Below are positions 9,290 to 18,297 of a stretch of 64,000 nucleotides of DNA, piece by piece; position 1 is the first letter of the stretch; the number at the start of each line of letters is the position of its first letter. The notes under the pieces were generated by a model. The model was given only the letters and a program-made list of their open reading frames with translations, was not told the origin of the DNA and ran no database searches. A program made the position numbers and the translations under genes. The DNA lies in the NCBI RefSeq assembly GCF_024172165.1, contig NZ_JAMZEB010000001.1, forward strand, positions 744,001 to 808,000, given 5' to 3'. The DNA is from Nonomuraea thailandensis. Lineage in GTDB: Bacteria > Actinomycetota > Actinomycetes > Streptosporangiales > Streptosporangiaceae.

Positions 9290-10876
9290 CACTTCAGGTG
9301 TGTAAAGATCGTTCCTGAGTGCTTGAGGCTGACCTTTACCTGATGCGGCCTGGATAGGCGATGTCGAGTTCGATGAGTGCTTCGCGCCAGCCGATGGTGC
9401 GCTGTCCCTCGATCAGGCGGGCGGTGCTGGGCGAGTTTTTGATCTTGCCGGTTTTCTCCTTGGTCACGGCGCGTTCGCGGGCGCGTTTGTCCTCGATGTT
9501 GATGATGGCCAGCCACAGCAGCTTGACCACGGCGTCGTCGCCGGGGAAGTGCCCGCGGGCCTTGGTGACCTTGCGCAGCTGGTAGTTCAGCGACTCGATG
9601 CTGTTGGTGGTGTAGAGCAGCTTGCGGACCGCCGGAGAGAAGGCGAAGAACGGGATGAAGCGGTCCCAGGCGGCCTCGAACACGCGCGCCGCCTGCGGAT
9701 AGCGCTCACCCCAGGTGGAAGCGGAGAAGCCTGCCAGAGCGTCGAAGGCGGCTTCCGCGCTGGGCGAGGTGTAGATCTTCTTGAGCTCGGCGGCCAGCGC
9801 GGCGCGGTCGCGGCGGGCGACCGGCCGCAGCGCGTTGCGGATCAAGTGAACGACGCAGGCTTGCACGGTGGTGTGCGGGAAGGCGGCGTGGATGGCGTCT
9901 TCGAAGCCGTTCAGGCCGTCGGTGCAGGCGATGAGGATGTCGCGCACGCCGCGGTTGCGCAGGTCGTTCATCACCGAGGTCCAGAACCGGGCCGATTCGC
10001 CGGCGGTGGCGGCATCGAGCGGGGTCTTGGCCAGCCAGATGCCCAGCACATGCTTGTCGCCGTCGGCGTCGATGCCGACGGCAAGGTAGGCGGGTTTGGC
10101 CTGGACGCTGTGGTTGTCGCGGACCTTGACCACGATGGCGTCCAGGAACACCACCGGGTAGACGGCCTCCAACGGCCGGGCTTGCCAGGCGCGGACCTCT
10201 TCCAGCACGGCGTCGGTGATGTTGGAGATGGCCTCGTGACTCAGTTCGGTGTCGTAGATCTGGCGCAGGTGGTGCTGGATGTCGCGCACGCTCATGCCGT
10301 GCGCGTACAGGCTGATGATCATGTCGTCCAGGCCGCCGGAGACGCGGCCGGCCCGCTTGGGCACCAGCACCGGCTCGAAGGTGCCGGCCCGGTCTCGCGG
10401 CACGGCCAGCCGGACCGGCCCGACCCCGGTCTGCACCGTCTTGCCGATCCTGCCGTTGCGGGAGTTGCCGCTCCCGTGGCCGGCCACCTCGTGCTTGCCA
10501 TAACCCAGATGGGATGACAGCTCAGCCTCCAGCGCGCGTTCCAGCACCGCCTTGACCAGCTCGCCGAGCATCGAGCCCTGTCCGGTCAGCCGCAGCCCGC
10601 CCGCACCGTCGCGTGACCGCTCCAGCAGCAGGTCCAGCACCTGATCGCTGAGCAGCTCCCGCAACGGCACCTCGCCGTCACGGTGGGGGGATTTTTCCTC
10701 GCCATGATGAGCAGCCGCCCCCAGCAGCGCCGATGCGTCATCGTGCTGGTCTTGTCCCACCGCGGCCAGCGCGGTTCTTCCCCGTGTCGTGGACATGATC
10801 GTGTTCTCCCCCGAGATGATGAATGATCTTTACAGACTTCCGTCTACGTTTGGTGACCATTCACACACCTGGAGTG
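9290..10876 (-). mobile_element. IS256 family insertion sequence
   Basis: The ends are related inverted repeats: CACTTCAGGTGTGT at 9290-9303, and the complement of 10863-10876, CACTCCAGGTGTGT. The element holds one uninterrupted transposase. No clear target duplication is seen (GAGGTTGT on the left, ATACCCCC on the right). Confidence 0.8.
9336..10796 (-). CDS. IS256 family transposase (intact)
   Basis: 486 residues with an uninterrupted mutator-type DDE core. VFLDAIVVKVRD gives the first aspartate, CTDGLNGFEDAI the second, and TTNSIESLNYQLRK the glutamate. The N-terminal region (LLSDQVLDLLLERSRDG, LVKAVLERALEAELSSHLGY) is the family's helical DNA-binding part. A roughly 60-residue leader before it makes the protein somewhat longer than usual, so the true start may lie further in. 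This is one of the few apparently functional transposases in the window, together with the IS3 at 22.7 kb, the nested IS5 and the IS3-type pair at 19.5 kb. Confidence 0.92.
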   Translation of the reverse strand: MSTTRGRTALAAVGQDQHDDASALLGAAAHHGEEKSPHRDGEVPLRELLSDQVLDLLLERSRDGAGGLRLTGQGSMLGELVKAVLERALEAELSSHLGYGKHEVAGHGSGNSRNGRIGKTVQTGVGPVRLAVPRDRAGTFEPVLVPKRAGRVSGGLDDMIISLYAHGMSVRDIQHHLRQIYDTELSHEAISNITDAVLEEVRAWQARPLEAVYPVVFLDAIVVKVRDNHSVQAKPAYLAVGIDADGDKHVLGIWLAKTPLDAATAGESARFWTSVMNDLRNRGVRDILIACTDGLNGFEDAIHAAFPHTTVQACVVHLIRNALRPVARRDRAALAAELKKIYTSPSAEAAFDALAGFSASTWGERYPQAARVFEAAWDRFIPFFAFSPAVRKLLYTTNSIESLNYQLRKVTKARGHFPGDDAVVKLLWLAIINIEDKRARERAVTKEKTGKIKNSPSTARLIEGQRTIGWREALIELDIAYPGRIR

Positions 10877-10948
10877 ATACCCCCAGCAGCGTTGAGCGGC
10901 TTGCCGTGACTTTCGTTCAAATGCGTCTCGCCGAAGGGTTTTCGCAAG

Positions 10949-11402
10949 TCATGGCAGATGCAGTCGGGTGGCCTCAACGGCTGTGACACGGGCGGTGTAC
11001 ACACCGTACGCCTTGCGCTCGGTCGGGCCGGCATCGGCAAGGGCGGCGCGCTGCTCCAGCGCGGCGCGGTGGAGTGCGAGCGGGGCCGTAATGCGGACCG
11101 AGTAGCCGTGGCCGCGGCGGATGGTCTGCCCGGAGGCGAGGGCCTGGCGGACGGCTTCATCACCAGTAGCACGCAGGTGATCGACGAGCAGTCCCGGCAG
11201 ATCGAGGGGTCGCGTCCGGGTCCGATGCGGGCACGCGGTGCTGCTCGCCGATGTCGGTCGGCGGCACGTCGAGTTCGTCGGGCAGGCTGCGGGCGCCGGC
11301 GGCGTCCAAGACACGGCGGATGGTCTTGGGGGCGACCTGGTGACGTTGGGCCAGGGCCTCGACGGCGGCGCCCTGGCGGTACTCCTCGACGACGGTGGCC
11401 AC
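10949..11402 (-). pseudogene. Helix-turn-helix protein of unknown role, frameshifted
   Basis: Read from GTG 11402, the first frame gives VVEEYRQGAAVEALAQRHQV and KTIRRVLDAAGA, a resolvase-like helix-turn-helix, then SLPDELDVPPTDIGEQHRVP. At about 11225 the conserved text moves to the frame ending at 10949 (LDLPGLLVDHLRATGDEAVR, RGHGYSVRITAPLALHRAAL, ERKAYGVYTARV). Joined, it would be a protein of about 150 residues with an N-terminal DNA-binding motif. I do not recognise a named family; similar proteins occur near mobile DNA in actinomycetes. The single indel makes it a probable pseudogene unless the sequence has an error. Confidence 0.55.
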
Positions 11403-11573
11403 CTACCGGATCGCCTGATTGTCGCCGCCCATCCTGGTACTCACCCCTCGCGGTGAGCCGGACTCACACCACCGGTCCAACGCGAAGTTCATGCGCAGGG
11501 GCGATGTGGTCCAGCGGCCGGTTTTCTACGGTGCTTGCTGGACATGGCGGCATCATTGAAGTGGAGAACGAAC

Positions 11574-12707
11574 GTGACGGCACGAGAGCTGCACCGGTGG
11601 AGCGGACTTGTGGCAGGACTGGCGATAGCACTGGCAGGATTGCCTGCGGCTGCGGCCGAGCAAGCGCCGTACCAGATGGAGCTGGACGCGGTGGTCCGAG
11701 CAGGGGCCGTTAACGCCTCGGCCGAGGTGGTGAGCGCAGGCGCGAGGTGGCAGGGTTCGAGCGGGGTCCGCGATCTGCGTACTGAACGGCCGGCGCCTGT
11801 CAACGGGCGAGTGAGGATCGGCAGTACGACGAAAACGTTCGTGGCCACAGTGCTGCTGCAGCTCGTCGGCGAGGGGCGGCTGCGTCTGGAGGACTCCGTG
11901 GAGCGCTACCTGCCGCAGCTCGTCCCGAACGGCGACGCCATCACGGTGCGGCAGTTGCTCTCCCACACCTCAGGCCTGTTCGACTACCTCGAGGATCAGC
12001 AGGCGGTCCCCCTGACCGGGGCCGCCTTCCTGAAGCAGACGCGCTTTCGCACGTTCAAGCCGCACGAGTTGGTGAAGATCGCCACGCGGCATGAGCCCTA
12101 CTTCCGTCCCGGTGCGAGCTTCCGCTACTCCAACACCGGCTACGTCCTGGCCGGACTCCTCATCGGTAAGGTGACCGGTCGCCCGTACGGCGAGGAGATC
12201 GAGCGACGCATCCTGCGTCCGCTCGGGCTGACCCAGACGACCGTTCCCGGGACCTCGACCGCCGTACCCGGCCCCCACCCGCACGGGTACCTGACCCTAG
12301 GGTCGGGCGATTCCGTGGAGAAAGTGGACGTGACGAGGCTGAACCCGTCGTGGGCGTTCTCGGCCGGTGAAATGATCTCCACGCCGCGCGACCTCAACCG
12401 CTTCTTCCAGGCGCTGCTCGGCGGGAAGCTCCTGGGCCCTGCCCAGCTCCAGACGATGCGGACAGCCGTAGCCATCGATCCACAAGGTGTCGCGTACGGG
12501 ATGGGGCTGTGGTCGCAGACCCGCCCATGCGGGGCAAAGGTATGGGGTCACGGCGGCCGGCTCCCCGGGTACAAGACCACCGTACTGCGTTCCGATGACG
12601 GCGAGCGCGCCCTTACCCTGGCGTACAGCCCGTCGACAGCGAACGGGGTGCCGGAGTTCCTCGCCTCCGAGGAACTGATCGACAAGGTGTTTTGCGGGAA
12701 GCGGTGA
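11574..12707 (+). CDS. Secreted serine hydrolase, class C beta-lactamase / D,D-carboxypeptidase fold
   Basis: 377 residues from GTG 11574, with GGAG seven bases upstream. An N-terminal signal peptide (MTARELHRW, then a hydrophobic run ending in AAAAEQA) predicts export. The penicillin-binding fold motifs are all present: SxxK as STTK near residue 83, YxN as YSN near 185, and HGG near 326. Members act on peptidoglycan D-Ala-D-Ala peptides, beta-lactams or related esters; the substrate cannot be read from sequence. The stop overlaps the start of the histidine kinase by four bases (GTGA), so it is translationally coupled to the two-component system and may be part of a cell-envelope response. 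Confidence 0.92.
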   Translation: MTARELHRWSGLVAGLAIALAGLPAAAAEQAPYQMELDAVVRAGAVNASAEVVSAGARWQGSSGVRDLRTERPAPVNGRVRIGSTTKTFVATVLLQLVGEGRLRLEDSVERYLPQLVPNGDAITVRQLLSHTSGLFDYLEDQQAVPLTGAAFLKQTRFRTFKPHELVKIATRHEPYFRPGASFRYSNTGYVLAGLLIGKVTGRPYGEEIERRILRPLGLTQTTVPGTSTAVPGPHPHGYLTLGSGDSVEKVDVTRLNPSWAFSAGEMISTPRDLNRFFQALLGGKLLGPAQLQTMRTAVAIDPQGVAYGMGLWSQTRPCGAKVWGHGGRLPGYKTTVLRSDDGERALTLAYSPSTANGVPEFLASEELIDKVFCGKR

Positions 12708-13870
12708 CAGATTCCAGACGCCTGCACGGGCTGACGTCGTCCCCGGCGTACGCTCCGGTGACCGGCGCGCTGCTCGGCTTCGCGGCGGTCGTGGAGTTCG
12801 TACGGCCGGGCGAGCCGTCCTTCGAGCTGGCGCCGTTCGGATGCGTGGTCGTGTCCACGGCGTCCCTGATCTGGCGGCGCGCTCATCCTGTCCCTTCGGG
12901 TCTGATCGCGGTGGTCGCGGCGCTGCTCGCCTATGCCCTCGCGCCGGAGATTCCCGTGTCGGTGGCCGTGGCGGGCGCGACCGGTGTCTACCTCCTGGCC
13001 AGGCACCGGGTGATCCACCCAGCTCTGCTGTCGGTCGTGGCGGTGGCCGGGTTGGTGACGGCCACCATCGCCGGTCGCGGTGCCGAGCCTCTGCGGGTGG
13101 TCACCGAGCCGCTGGCACCGGCACTGGGACTGCTGGCGGCCGTGGCGGTCGGCGAGGCCGTGTACGGCAGGCGCGAGGCGCACCGGCAGCGGGACACCGC
13201 CCTTGCGCGGCTCCTGGAGATCCAGGCCGAGCAGGCAGCGAGTGCGGAACGCGCGAGGATCGCCAGGGAACTGCACGACGTCGTGGCCCATTCGGTCTCG
13301 ATGATCGCGGTCCAGGCGGAGACGACGACCTACACCACAGGGGAGCTGCCGCCCGCGGCCAGGGACGGACTCCAGCAGATCGCAGTGTCGGCCCGGACGG
13401 CGCTCGCGGAGTTGCGGCAGCTCCTGACCGTGCTGCGCGGGAACGCGGTATCCCCTGTCGGAACCGCCCCGCAGCCGACCCTCGCCGGGCTGGATCAACT
13501 GCTCGCCCAGCACCGTTCGGCGGGTGGAGCGGTGTGGCTGCACGTCGACGACAAGGGTGCCCCGCTGGCCACAGTGGTGGAGTTGTCCGCGTATAGGATC
13601 GTGCAGGAGGCCCTGACCAACGCGCGCAGGCATGCACCCGGCGCAACGGTGAGCGTGAACATCTACCCCAGCGGTGACGACCTGGTCGTACGAATCACCG
13701 ACGACGGGTCCGGGACCACCGGGCTGGAGACGCGTGGAACCGGGCACGGTCTCATCGGGATGCGGGAACGCGCCGCGCTGCTCGGCGGAAGCCTCAGCGC
13801 GGGCCCCTCGCCCACTGGTGGTTTCGCTGTCATCGCCCGGCTGCCGATCAAGGGAAGGACTTCGCTGTGA
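12704..13870 (+). CDS. NarL/DesK-type sensor histidine kinase
   Basis: 388 residues from the GTG overlapping the hydrolase stop. The N-terminal 150 residues hold several hydrophobic membrane segments (LLGFAAVVEFV, LIAVVAALLAYALAPEIPVS, LLSVVAVAGLVTATIAG). The HisKA_3 dimerisation box ARELHDVVAHSVSMIAVQAE carries the phospho-accepting histidine at about residue 190. The ATPase domain follows, with IVQEALTNARRHAPGA (N box) and ITDDGSG and GHGLIGMRERA (G boxes). There is no extended extracellular sensor, as in DesK/LiaS-like kinases that sense membrane state. It overlaps the response regulator by four bases. Confidence 0.93.
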   Translation: MTDSRRLHGLTSSPAYAPVTGALLGFAAVVEFVRPGEPSFELAPFGCVVVSTASLIWRRAHPVPSGLIAVVAALLAYALAPEIPVSVAVAGATGVYLLARHRVIHPALLSVVAVAGLVTATIAGRGAEPLRVVTEPLAPALGLLAAVAVGEAVYGRREAHRQRDTALARLLEIQAEQAASAERARIARELHDVVAHSVSMIAVQAETTTYTTGELPPAARDGLQQIAVSARTALAELRQLLTVLRGNAVSPVGTAPQPTLAGLDQLLAQHRSAGGAVWLHVDDKGAPLATVVELSAYRIVQEALTNARRHAPGATVSVNIYPSGDDLVVRITDDGSGTTGLETRGTGHGLIGMRERAALLGGSLSAGPSPTGGFAVIARLPIKGRTSL

Positions 13871-14526
13871 CTATCCGGGTGCTCGTGGCGGACGACCAGC
13901 CCATCGTGCGCGCGGGGTTTGCCAGCCTGCTGTCCACACAGTGCGACATCGAGGTGGTGGCGGAGGCCGGCGATGGCGAGGAAGCCGTCCGCCTGGCCGC
14001 AGAGCACCGTCCCGACCTCGCCCTGCTCGACATCCGGATGCCGCTGATGGACGGTATCGAGGCCACCCGCCGCATTGTGCGAGACGCGAGCGAGATCAAG
14101 GTCCTGATGCTCACCACCTTCGGCCTGGACGAGTACATTTACGGCGCACTGGCGGCGGGAGCGAGTGGCTTCCTGCTCAAGGATGCCACCTTTCCTGAAC
14201 TGCTCAACGCCGTACGCGTGGTGGCCGGGGGCGAGGCGCTTCTCGCCCCCTCCGTGACCCGGCGGCTCATCGCCGAGTTCGTCAGGCCTGGCCGCCCGAT
14301 AGCACCGGCACGGGAACTGTCCGACCTGACGGAGCGGGAAAAGGAGGTGCTCATCCTCATCGCGCGCGGGCTGTCCAACGCGGAGATCGCCGCGCATCTC
14401 ACGCTCACCCATAACACCGTGAAATCGCACATCAACCGGTTGTTCCGCAAGTTCGACCTGCGCGACCGCGCCCAGGCGGTGATCCTGGCCTATGAGACGC
14501 GGCTCGTCATTCCGCTCGACAGTTGA
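13867..14526 (+). CDS. NarL/LuxR family response regulator
   Basis: 219 residues. The receiver domain shows the acidic pair (VADDQPIVRAGF), the phosphorylation site in LALLDIRMPLMDG (Asp near residue 55) and the KD switch lysine (LLKDATFPELL). The C-terminal LuxR helix-turn-helix is LTEREKEVLILIARGLSNAE followed by LTLTHNTVKSHINRLFRKF. The GTG start overlaps the kinase stop (GTGA). The hydrolase, kinase and regulator thus form one tightly coupled transcript, so self-regulation of the hydrolase is likely but inferred. Confidence 0.94.
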   Translation: MTIRVLVADDQPIVRAGFASLLSTQCDIEVVAEAGDGEEAVRLAAEHRPDLALLDIRMPLMDGIEATRRIVRDASEIKVLMLTTFGLDEYIYGALAAGASGFLLKDATFPELLNAVRVVAGGEALLAPSVTRRLIAEFVRPGRPIAPARELSDLTEREKEVLILIARGLSNAEIAAHLTLTHNTVKSHINRLFRKFDLRDRAQAVILAYETRLVIPLDS

Positions 14527-14553
14527 TGTGCTCTGCATTGATCGTCGCCCGGA

Positions 14554-14703
14554 ATGAGGGCAGGCTTCGGCAAGCGCCGCCTGCACGAGCGTCTTACGGC
14601 GGCTCGTGACAACAGCCGGTTCCTGGACAACCGCATCGCTGGGCTGGAAGCCCAACTTGCCGACCAGATCGGTCTCGACGCATCGGGTGAGACATGCCTC
14701 TGA
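14554..14703 (+). CDS. Short ORF, possible scrap of a TnpC-like (DUF6262) protein
   Basis: ATG 14554 to TGA 14703 encodes 49 residues, MRAGFGKRRLHERLTAARDN and then SRFLDNRIAGLEAQLADQIG, a charged coiled-coil-like stretch. It loosely resembles the C-terminal end of the small third protein of Tn554-like elements. No ribosome binding site is evident and nothing else of such an element surrounds it, so it is most likely a fragment. Confidence 0.3.
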   Translation: MRAGFGKRRLHERLTAARDNSRFLDNRIAGLEAQLADQIGLDASGETCL

Positions 14704-14955
14704 TCCCTCTCCGCGATCTTCTGAAGGATAGGGACCACACCTGATAGGTGTAACTCGTTCGTTCTGAGTGACCGAAGCGATCAAGCCATGAGGGCGTCTT
14801 CGTCCGGGCAGCGGACTTAACGGAGGCGGTCACTCGTCCTCGTCGGCTGGCTGGTCGCCGCAGGGGGGGCCGATTCCTCCGGAGATTGCCTAGATCGTGA
14901 TGGGCCCGGGATGATGGTGACGCCCTGAAGTTTAAGTTCAGGTACTGGAGAACGG

Positions 14956-15188
14956 ATGAGTGGCGGTTTCGAAATGCCTCGCCGATTCAGGCTGGTCCGG
15001 AACAGGATCTATTACCACTGGGATGATGTGCGGGAGAACATGCGCGCCGCTGTCGGTCCCCGAGGGGATGGCTCGCGGCCGGAGTTGCGGCCTCATGGGC
15101 AGTCTTGATCGTCGCGTTGACCTATCTGTTTCTTCCGGACCCAGCCCTACCGGGCGTTGGCCGAAGCACGGTGCAGGTTCGGAGGTAG
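14956..15188 (+). pseudogene. Small single-pass membrane protein, frameshifted
   Basis: ATG 14956 (GGAG five bases upstream) encodes MSGGFEMPRRFRLVRNRIYY and then HWDDVRENMRAAVGP. Near 15062 the sense continues in another frame as GWLAAGVAASWAVLIVALTY LFLPDPALPGVGR, a convincing transmembrane helix, to a TAG at 15186-15188. A single indel would fuse these into a protein of about 77 residues with a basic cytoplasmic N-terminus. I do not recognise a family. From 14704 to 14955, and from 15189 to 15302, nothing coding is seen. Confidence 0.4.
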
Positions 15189-15371
15189 CATGATGATCGC
15201 GAACATGATCTTTAGGCCGCCCGATAGCAAGCGCAAAGCGGCCTTGGCGATCAGGCAGTGAGGGTGAGGTGCCCAGCAGATTCCGGACAGTCGGTTACAT
15301 AAGGAGCCGCAGGAAAATTACTGGGCGCTTTGATCTGGTGCGGTTGTGGTCTGGGCGAGGGCTAAGAGCGC

Positions 15372-16222
15372 CTAACGCAATGAAGTGAGGCGCCGCCAGC
15401 AGATAAGTGCGCAGGCCAGCTTGAGGAAGGCTTCGTGGATGTCGGCGCGGACTTCCCAGCGGATGCGCAGGCGGCGGAAGGCGTGCAGCAGGGCGAAGGT
15501 CTGCTCGACGACCCATCGCTGTTTGCCCAGGCCGGAGCCGTGTTCGGTGCCGCGTCGGGCGATCAGCGGGCGGATCTGCAGCTCGCGCACCAGGGCGCGG
15601 TACTTGTCGTGGTCGTAGCCGCGGTCGGCGAGCACCACGTCGGGACGCTGGCGAGGCCGGCCGCGCTTGCCGCGCACCTTCGGGATGGCCTCCAGCAGCG
15701 GGCGCAGTTGGGTGACGTCGTTGCGGTTGGCGCCGGTCAAGATGACGGCCAACGGGATGCCGGTGGCGTCGGTGATCAGGTGGTGCTTGCTGCCGGCCCG
15801 CCCTCGATCGACCGGGGATGGGCCGGTCTGCGCCCCCCTTTTAACGCTCTGATCTGCGAGGAGTCCACCGCGGCGCGGGAGAAGTCGAGCACGTCGGCGG
15901 CCCGCAGCCGATCGAGCAGTATCTCGTGCAGCCGCTGCCACACGCCGGAGGCGTTCCACTCGGCCAGCCGCCGCCAGCACGTCATGCCCGAGCCGTAGCC
16001 GAGTTCCTGCGGCAGGTGCTCCCAAGCGATCCCGGTGTGCAGCACGAACAAGATGCCCTGCAGCGCCAGCCGGTCATCCAGCCGCTTGCGTCCCGGATGC
16101 CGGAACCGCCGCTGACGCTGCGGCAACAACGGCTCGATCACCGCCCACAGCTCGTCGCTGACCTCCCACGGCTTCAGCCTGGCCACCCGCTCTCCTCCCG
16201 CTCGGCTACAGCGAGAGATCAA
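15372..16222 (-). CDS. IS5 family transposase made from two overlapping frames (OrfA/OrfB)
   Basis: OrfA (16222 down to 15776) carries the N-terminal IS5 domain (LKPWEVSDELWAVIEPLLP, then PGRKRLDDRLALQGILFVLH). OrfB (to 15372) carries GSKHHLITDATGIPLAVILT, VVLADRGYDHDKYRAL (catalytic Asp region) and HGSGLGKQRWVVEQTFALLH (catalytic Glu region). The frames join at a run AAAAGGGGGG (minus strand, 15842 to 15833): slipping back one base turns ALKGGRRP into KGGAQTGPSPVDRGRAGSKH, the family consensus. That is the known programmed frameshift arrangement of this group, so the element is probably intact. Confidence 0.88.
15833..15842 (-). other. Programmed -1 frameshift slippery site of the IS5 transposase
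   Basis: On the coding (minus) strand the run is four A followed by six G. A shift of -1 here joins OrfA to OrfB exactly where the protein consensus changes frame. The site lies about 57 bases before the OrfA stop. Confidence 0.7.
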
Positions 16223-18029
16223 AGCACAACAAAGATCATTCTGTTAGGCGCTCTAAGAGATCCGTGAGCGAGACTAATCCGGTGTCGATGGATTTGATGC
16301 GCGTGTGGTGCTGGCTCAGCAGGGGGCGGATCTCGTCGAGGGCGCGGTAGATCGTGCCGCGGCTGGTGTCGATCAGGGCCGCGAGGGCCTTGACGCTGGG
16401 GCGTAGTCGTAGGTGGAGCACAGTGGCCAAGACGCGGAGGGCGAAGGGCAGTTGTGGAGGGCGGCCGGTGGGCCGGGCGGATCCGGTGCGGTCGTGATAT
16501 TGCTGCTCTTTGGCCTGGTGGATGCCTTGTCGTAGGCCCTCCAGGGTGGTGGTCAGCTGGGCGAGGTCCGCGCGTGGCATGCCGGTCAGCAAGGGATGGG
16601 TCAGGAGATGCGGGTCGCATGGAGTCAGCTCGGCGGCGAGTACGCGCAGTGGCCTTGGTGCTGGTGGTTTCCGGCGGGGTGGCCGTTGGATGAGCGTGTG
16701 GGTTTCTGGATTTGATCGAGGCGCCAGCGTGTAGTTCCAGTCGCCGTGGAAGTGGTGTCGGGTGAGGGGCAGGGCGGCCAGGTCGGTGTCGCTGATGGTC
16801 ACGCCGGTGCGGTAGGAGCCGGCGTCGAGTTCGGCGTGCACGCTTAGTCCGGTGTCGGTGGTGGTCGCGCTGATGGTGTTGACGATAACTTCGTGGCTGG
16901 TCAGCGAGCGACCTCGCCAGTTCAGCGTGATGTGGCAGAACAGCCGGTGCTCGATGGCGTTCCACTTGGAGGTGCCCGGCGGGAAGTGGCATACGGTGAT
17001 CTGCAGGCCGGTCTCGGTGGCCAGGCTGGCGAGTTCGGCCTTCCAAGCGCGGCGGCGGTAGCCGTTGGAACCACCCGCGTCCGCGGTGATCAGCAGCCGT
17101 CGCGCGGTGGGATAGGTGCTCTGGCCCATCGCCTGCCACCAGCGGCGGATCGCGGCCACCGCGAACGCGGCCGTGTCATGGTCGGTGCCCACGCTGACCC
17201 ATCCGGCGTTGGCGGCCAGATCGTAGACGCCGTACGGGATGGCTGTGCCCACCGCAGCGGTGGGAAAATCGTGGACGTTGACCGGCGTCGGCGCGCCCGT
17301 CGGACACCACTCACGACCGGTGTTGGCGAACTCCCCGATCAGTTCCTTCTTCTTGGTGTCGACGCTGATCACCGGATCCCCGCCGATCCGGTAGGACCGC
17401 GCCTGCTCGTTGATGTAGCGGAACTGGGCGTCACGATCAGGGTGCTGCTTGCCTTCGCGGATTCTGGCGTTGCCCTGCAGGCTGAAATGCTCTGTTCGCA
17501 GCAGACCGGCCACGGTGTCCGCGCTGATGCAATGCCCCTGACGAGTCAGTTCGGCCGCGAGGTGGCGGGTCGACTTGGTCGTCCACCGTAACGGCGAGTC
17601 CGGATCTCCGCGCATGTCCGGCTCGACCAGCGCCAGCAGCGCCGCGCGTACCAGCGGCGCGGTCTGGGTGATCGGCTTTCGGCCCCCGCCTGCACGACGG
17701 ACCCGGCCCAGCACCGGCGCACCATCGGCAAGTTCATGTAAGCCTCGCGAGACCGTGCCCGTGCTCACCCCCGCAGCCCGGGCGACCGCCTGGATTCCCC
17801 CATGCCCGTGCATCTGGGCTTCGGCCCCCATCAGCAGCCGCCGCTGACGCTCGTCCAGATGAGGAAACAGCAGCCGAAACTTCACCGCCAAGGTCGCCGA
17901 GCCATCCCGCCCATCGCCCATACCCACACCATGACAGGCCTGCCCCGACACGCCAGCCTGCCGAGATCAAACCAGCTACTAGTTTTCCTGCGGTTCCTAA
18001 GCTGACAGAAGTCTGGAAGAGGTAGGTAC

Positions 18030-18297
18030 GTGACGAGACGTCGCAGGCAGTTCTCGCCGGAGTTCAAGGAAGAAGCCATCCGCATGGTGCTGGAGGGCGA
18101 GCGGACGGTCACGTCGGTGGCGCGCGAGTTCGACATCAACCCCAGCACCCTGGGCAGCTGGGTGAGCCGCTATCGGATCGCGCACGAGCAGGACGAGCAG
18201 CCGCCGGTTGCCTGACCGGACCAGGCCCGGATCCGGGAGCTGGAGCGGGAGAACGCCGAACTGAGCGAGAAGCTGGCGTTCCTGAAGAAGGCGGCCT
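18030..18297 (+). pseudogene. IS3 family OrfA, premature stop and truncated by IS30
   Basis: GTG 18030 encodes RRRRQFSPEFKEEAIRMVLE and then VARE-FDINPSTLGSWVSRY, the IS3 helix-turn-helix. A TGA at 18213-18215 interrupts it; past the stop the leucine-zipper part continues in frame (RIRELERENAELSEKLAFLK) until about 18297, where the IS30 end begins. No OrfB remains. Confidence 0.8.

Larger units (their letters stand above)
15366..16253 (-). mobile_element. IS5 family (IS427-like) element nested in the ISAzo13 transposase
   Basis: 888 bp with inverted ends GAGCGCCTAAC at 15366-15376 and, on the other strand, 16243-16253; similarity extends a further 7-8 bases. TAA direct repeats at 15363-15365 and 16254-16256 mark the insertion duplication. 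The ends, the target duplication and the frame restoration of the host gene all agree. Confidence 0.93.
15318..17951 (-). pseudogene. ISAzo13 family transposase, interrupted near its C-terminus by IS5
   Basis: About 570 residues before the break. It begins with a helix-turn-helix (VARAAGVSTGTVSRGLHEL) and GGGRKPI, then the DDE-type core: VISVDTKKKELIGEF, LLITADAGGSNGYRRRAWK and CHFPPGTSKWNAIEHRLFCH. The reading frame enters the IS5 end and stops at 16236. Splicing out 15366-16253 and one TAA restores LTDLLALAQTTTAPDQSAQ and a TAA stop at 15318-15320, right beside the terminal repeat. The loss is therefore about 15 C-terminal residues, replaced by ERLTE. The catalytic core is intact and activity may remain. 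Confidence 0.88.
15303..17997 (-). mobile_element. ISAzo13-type insertion sequence, interrupted by an IS5 element
   Basis: Terminal inverted repeats GGAGCCGCAGGAAAA at 15303-15317 and, on the other strand, 17983-17997 (one mismatch) are flanked by TAA at 15300-15302 and 17998-18000, which fits a 3-bp target duplication. Removing the nested IS5 and one copy of its TAA leaves about 1804 bp, a normal single-gene element. Confidence 0.85.
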
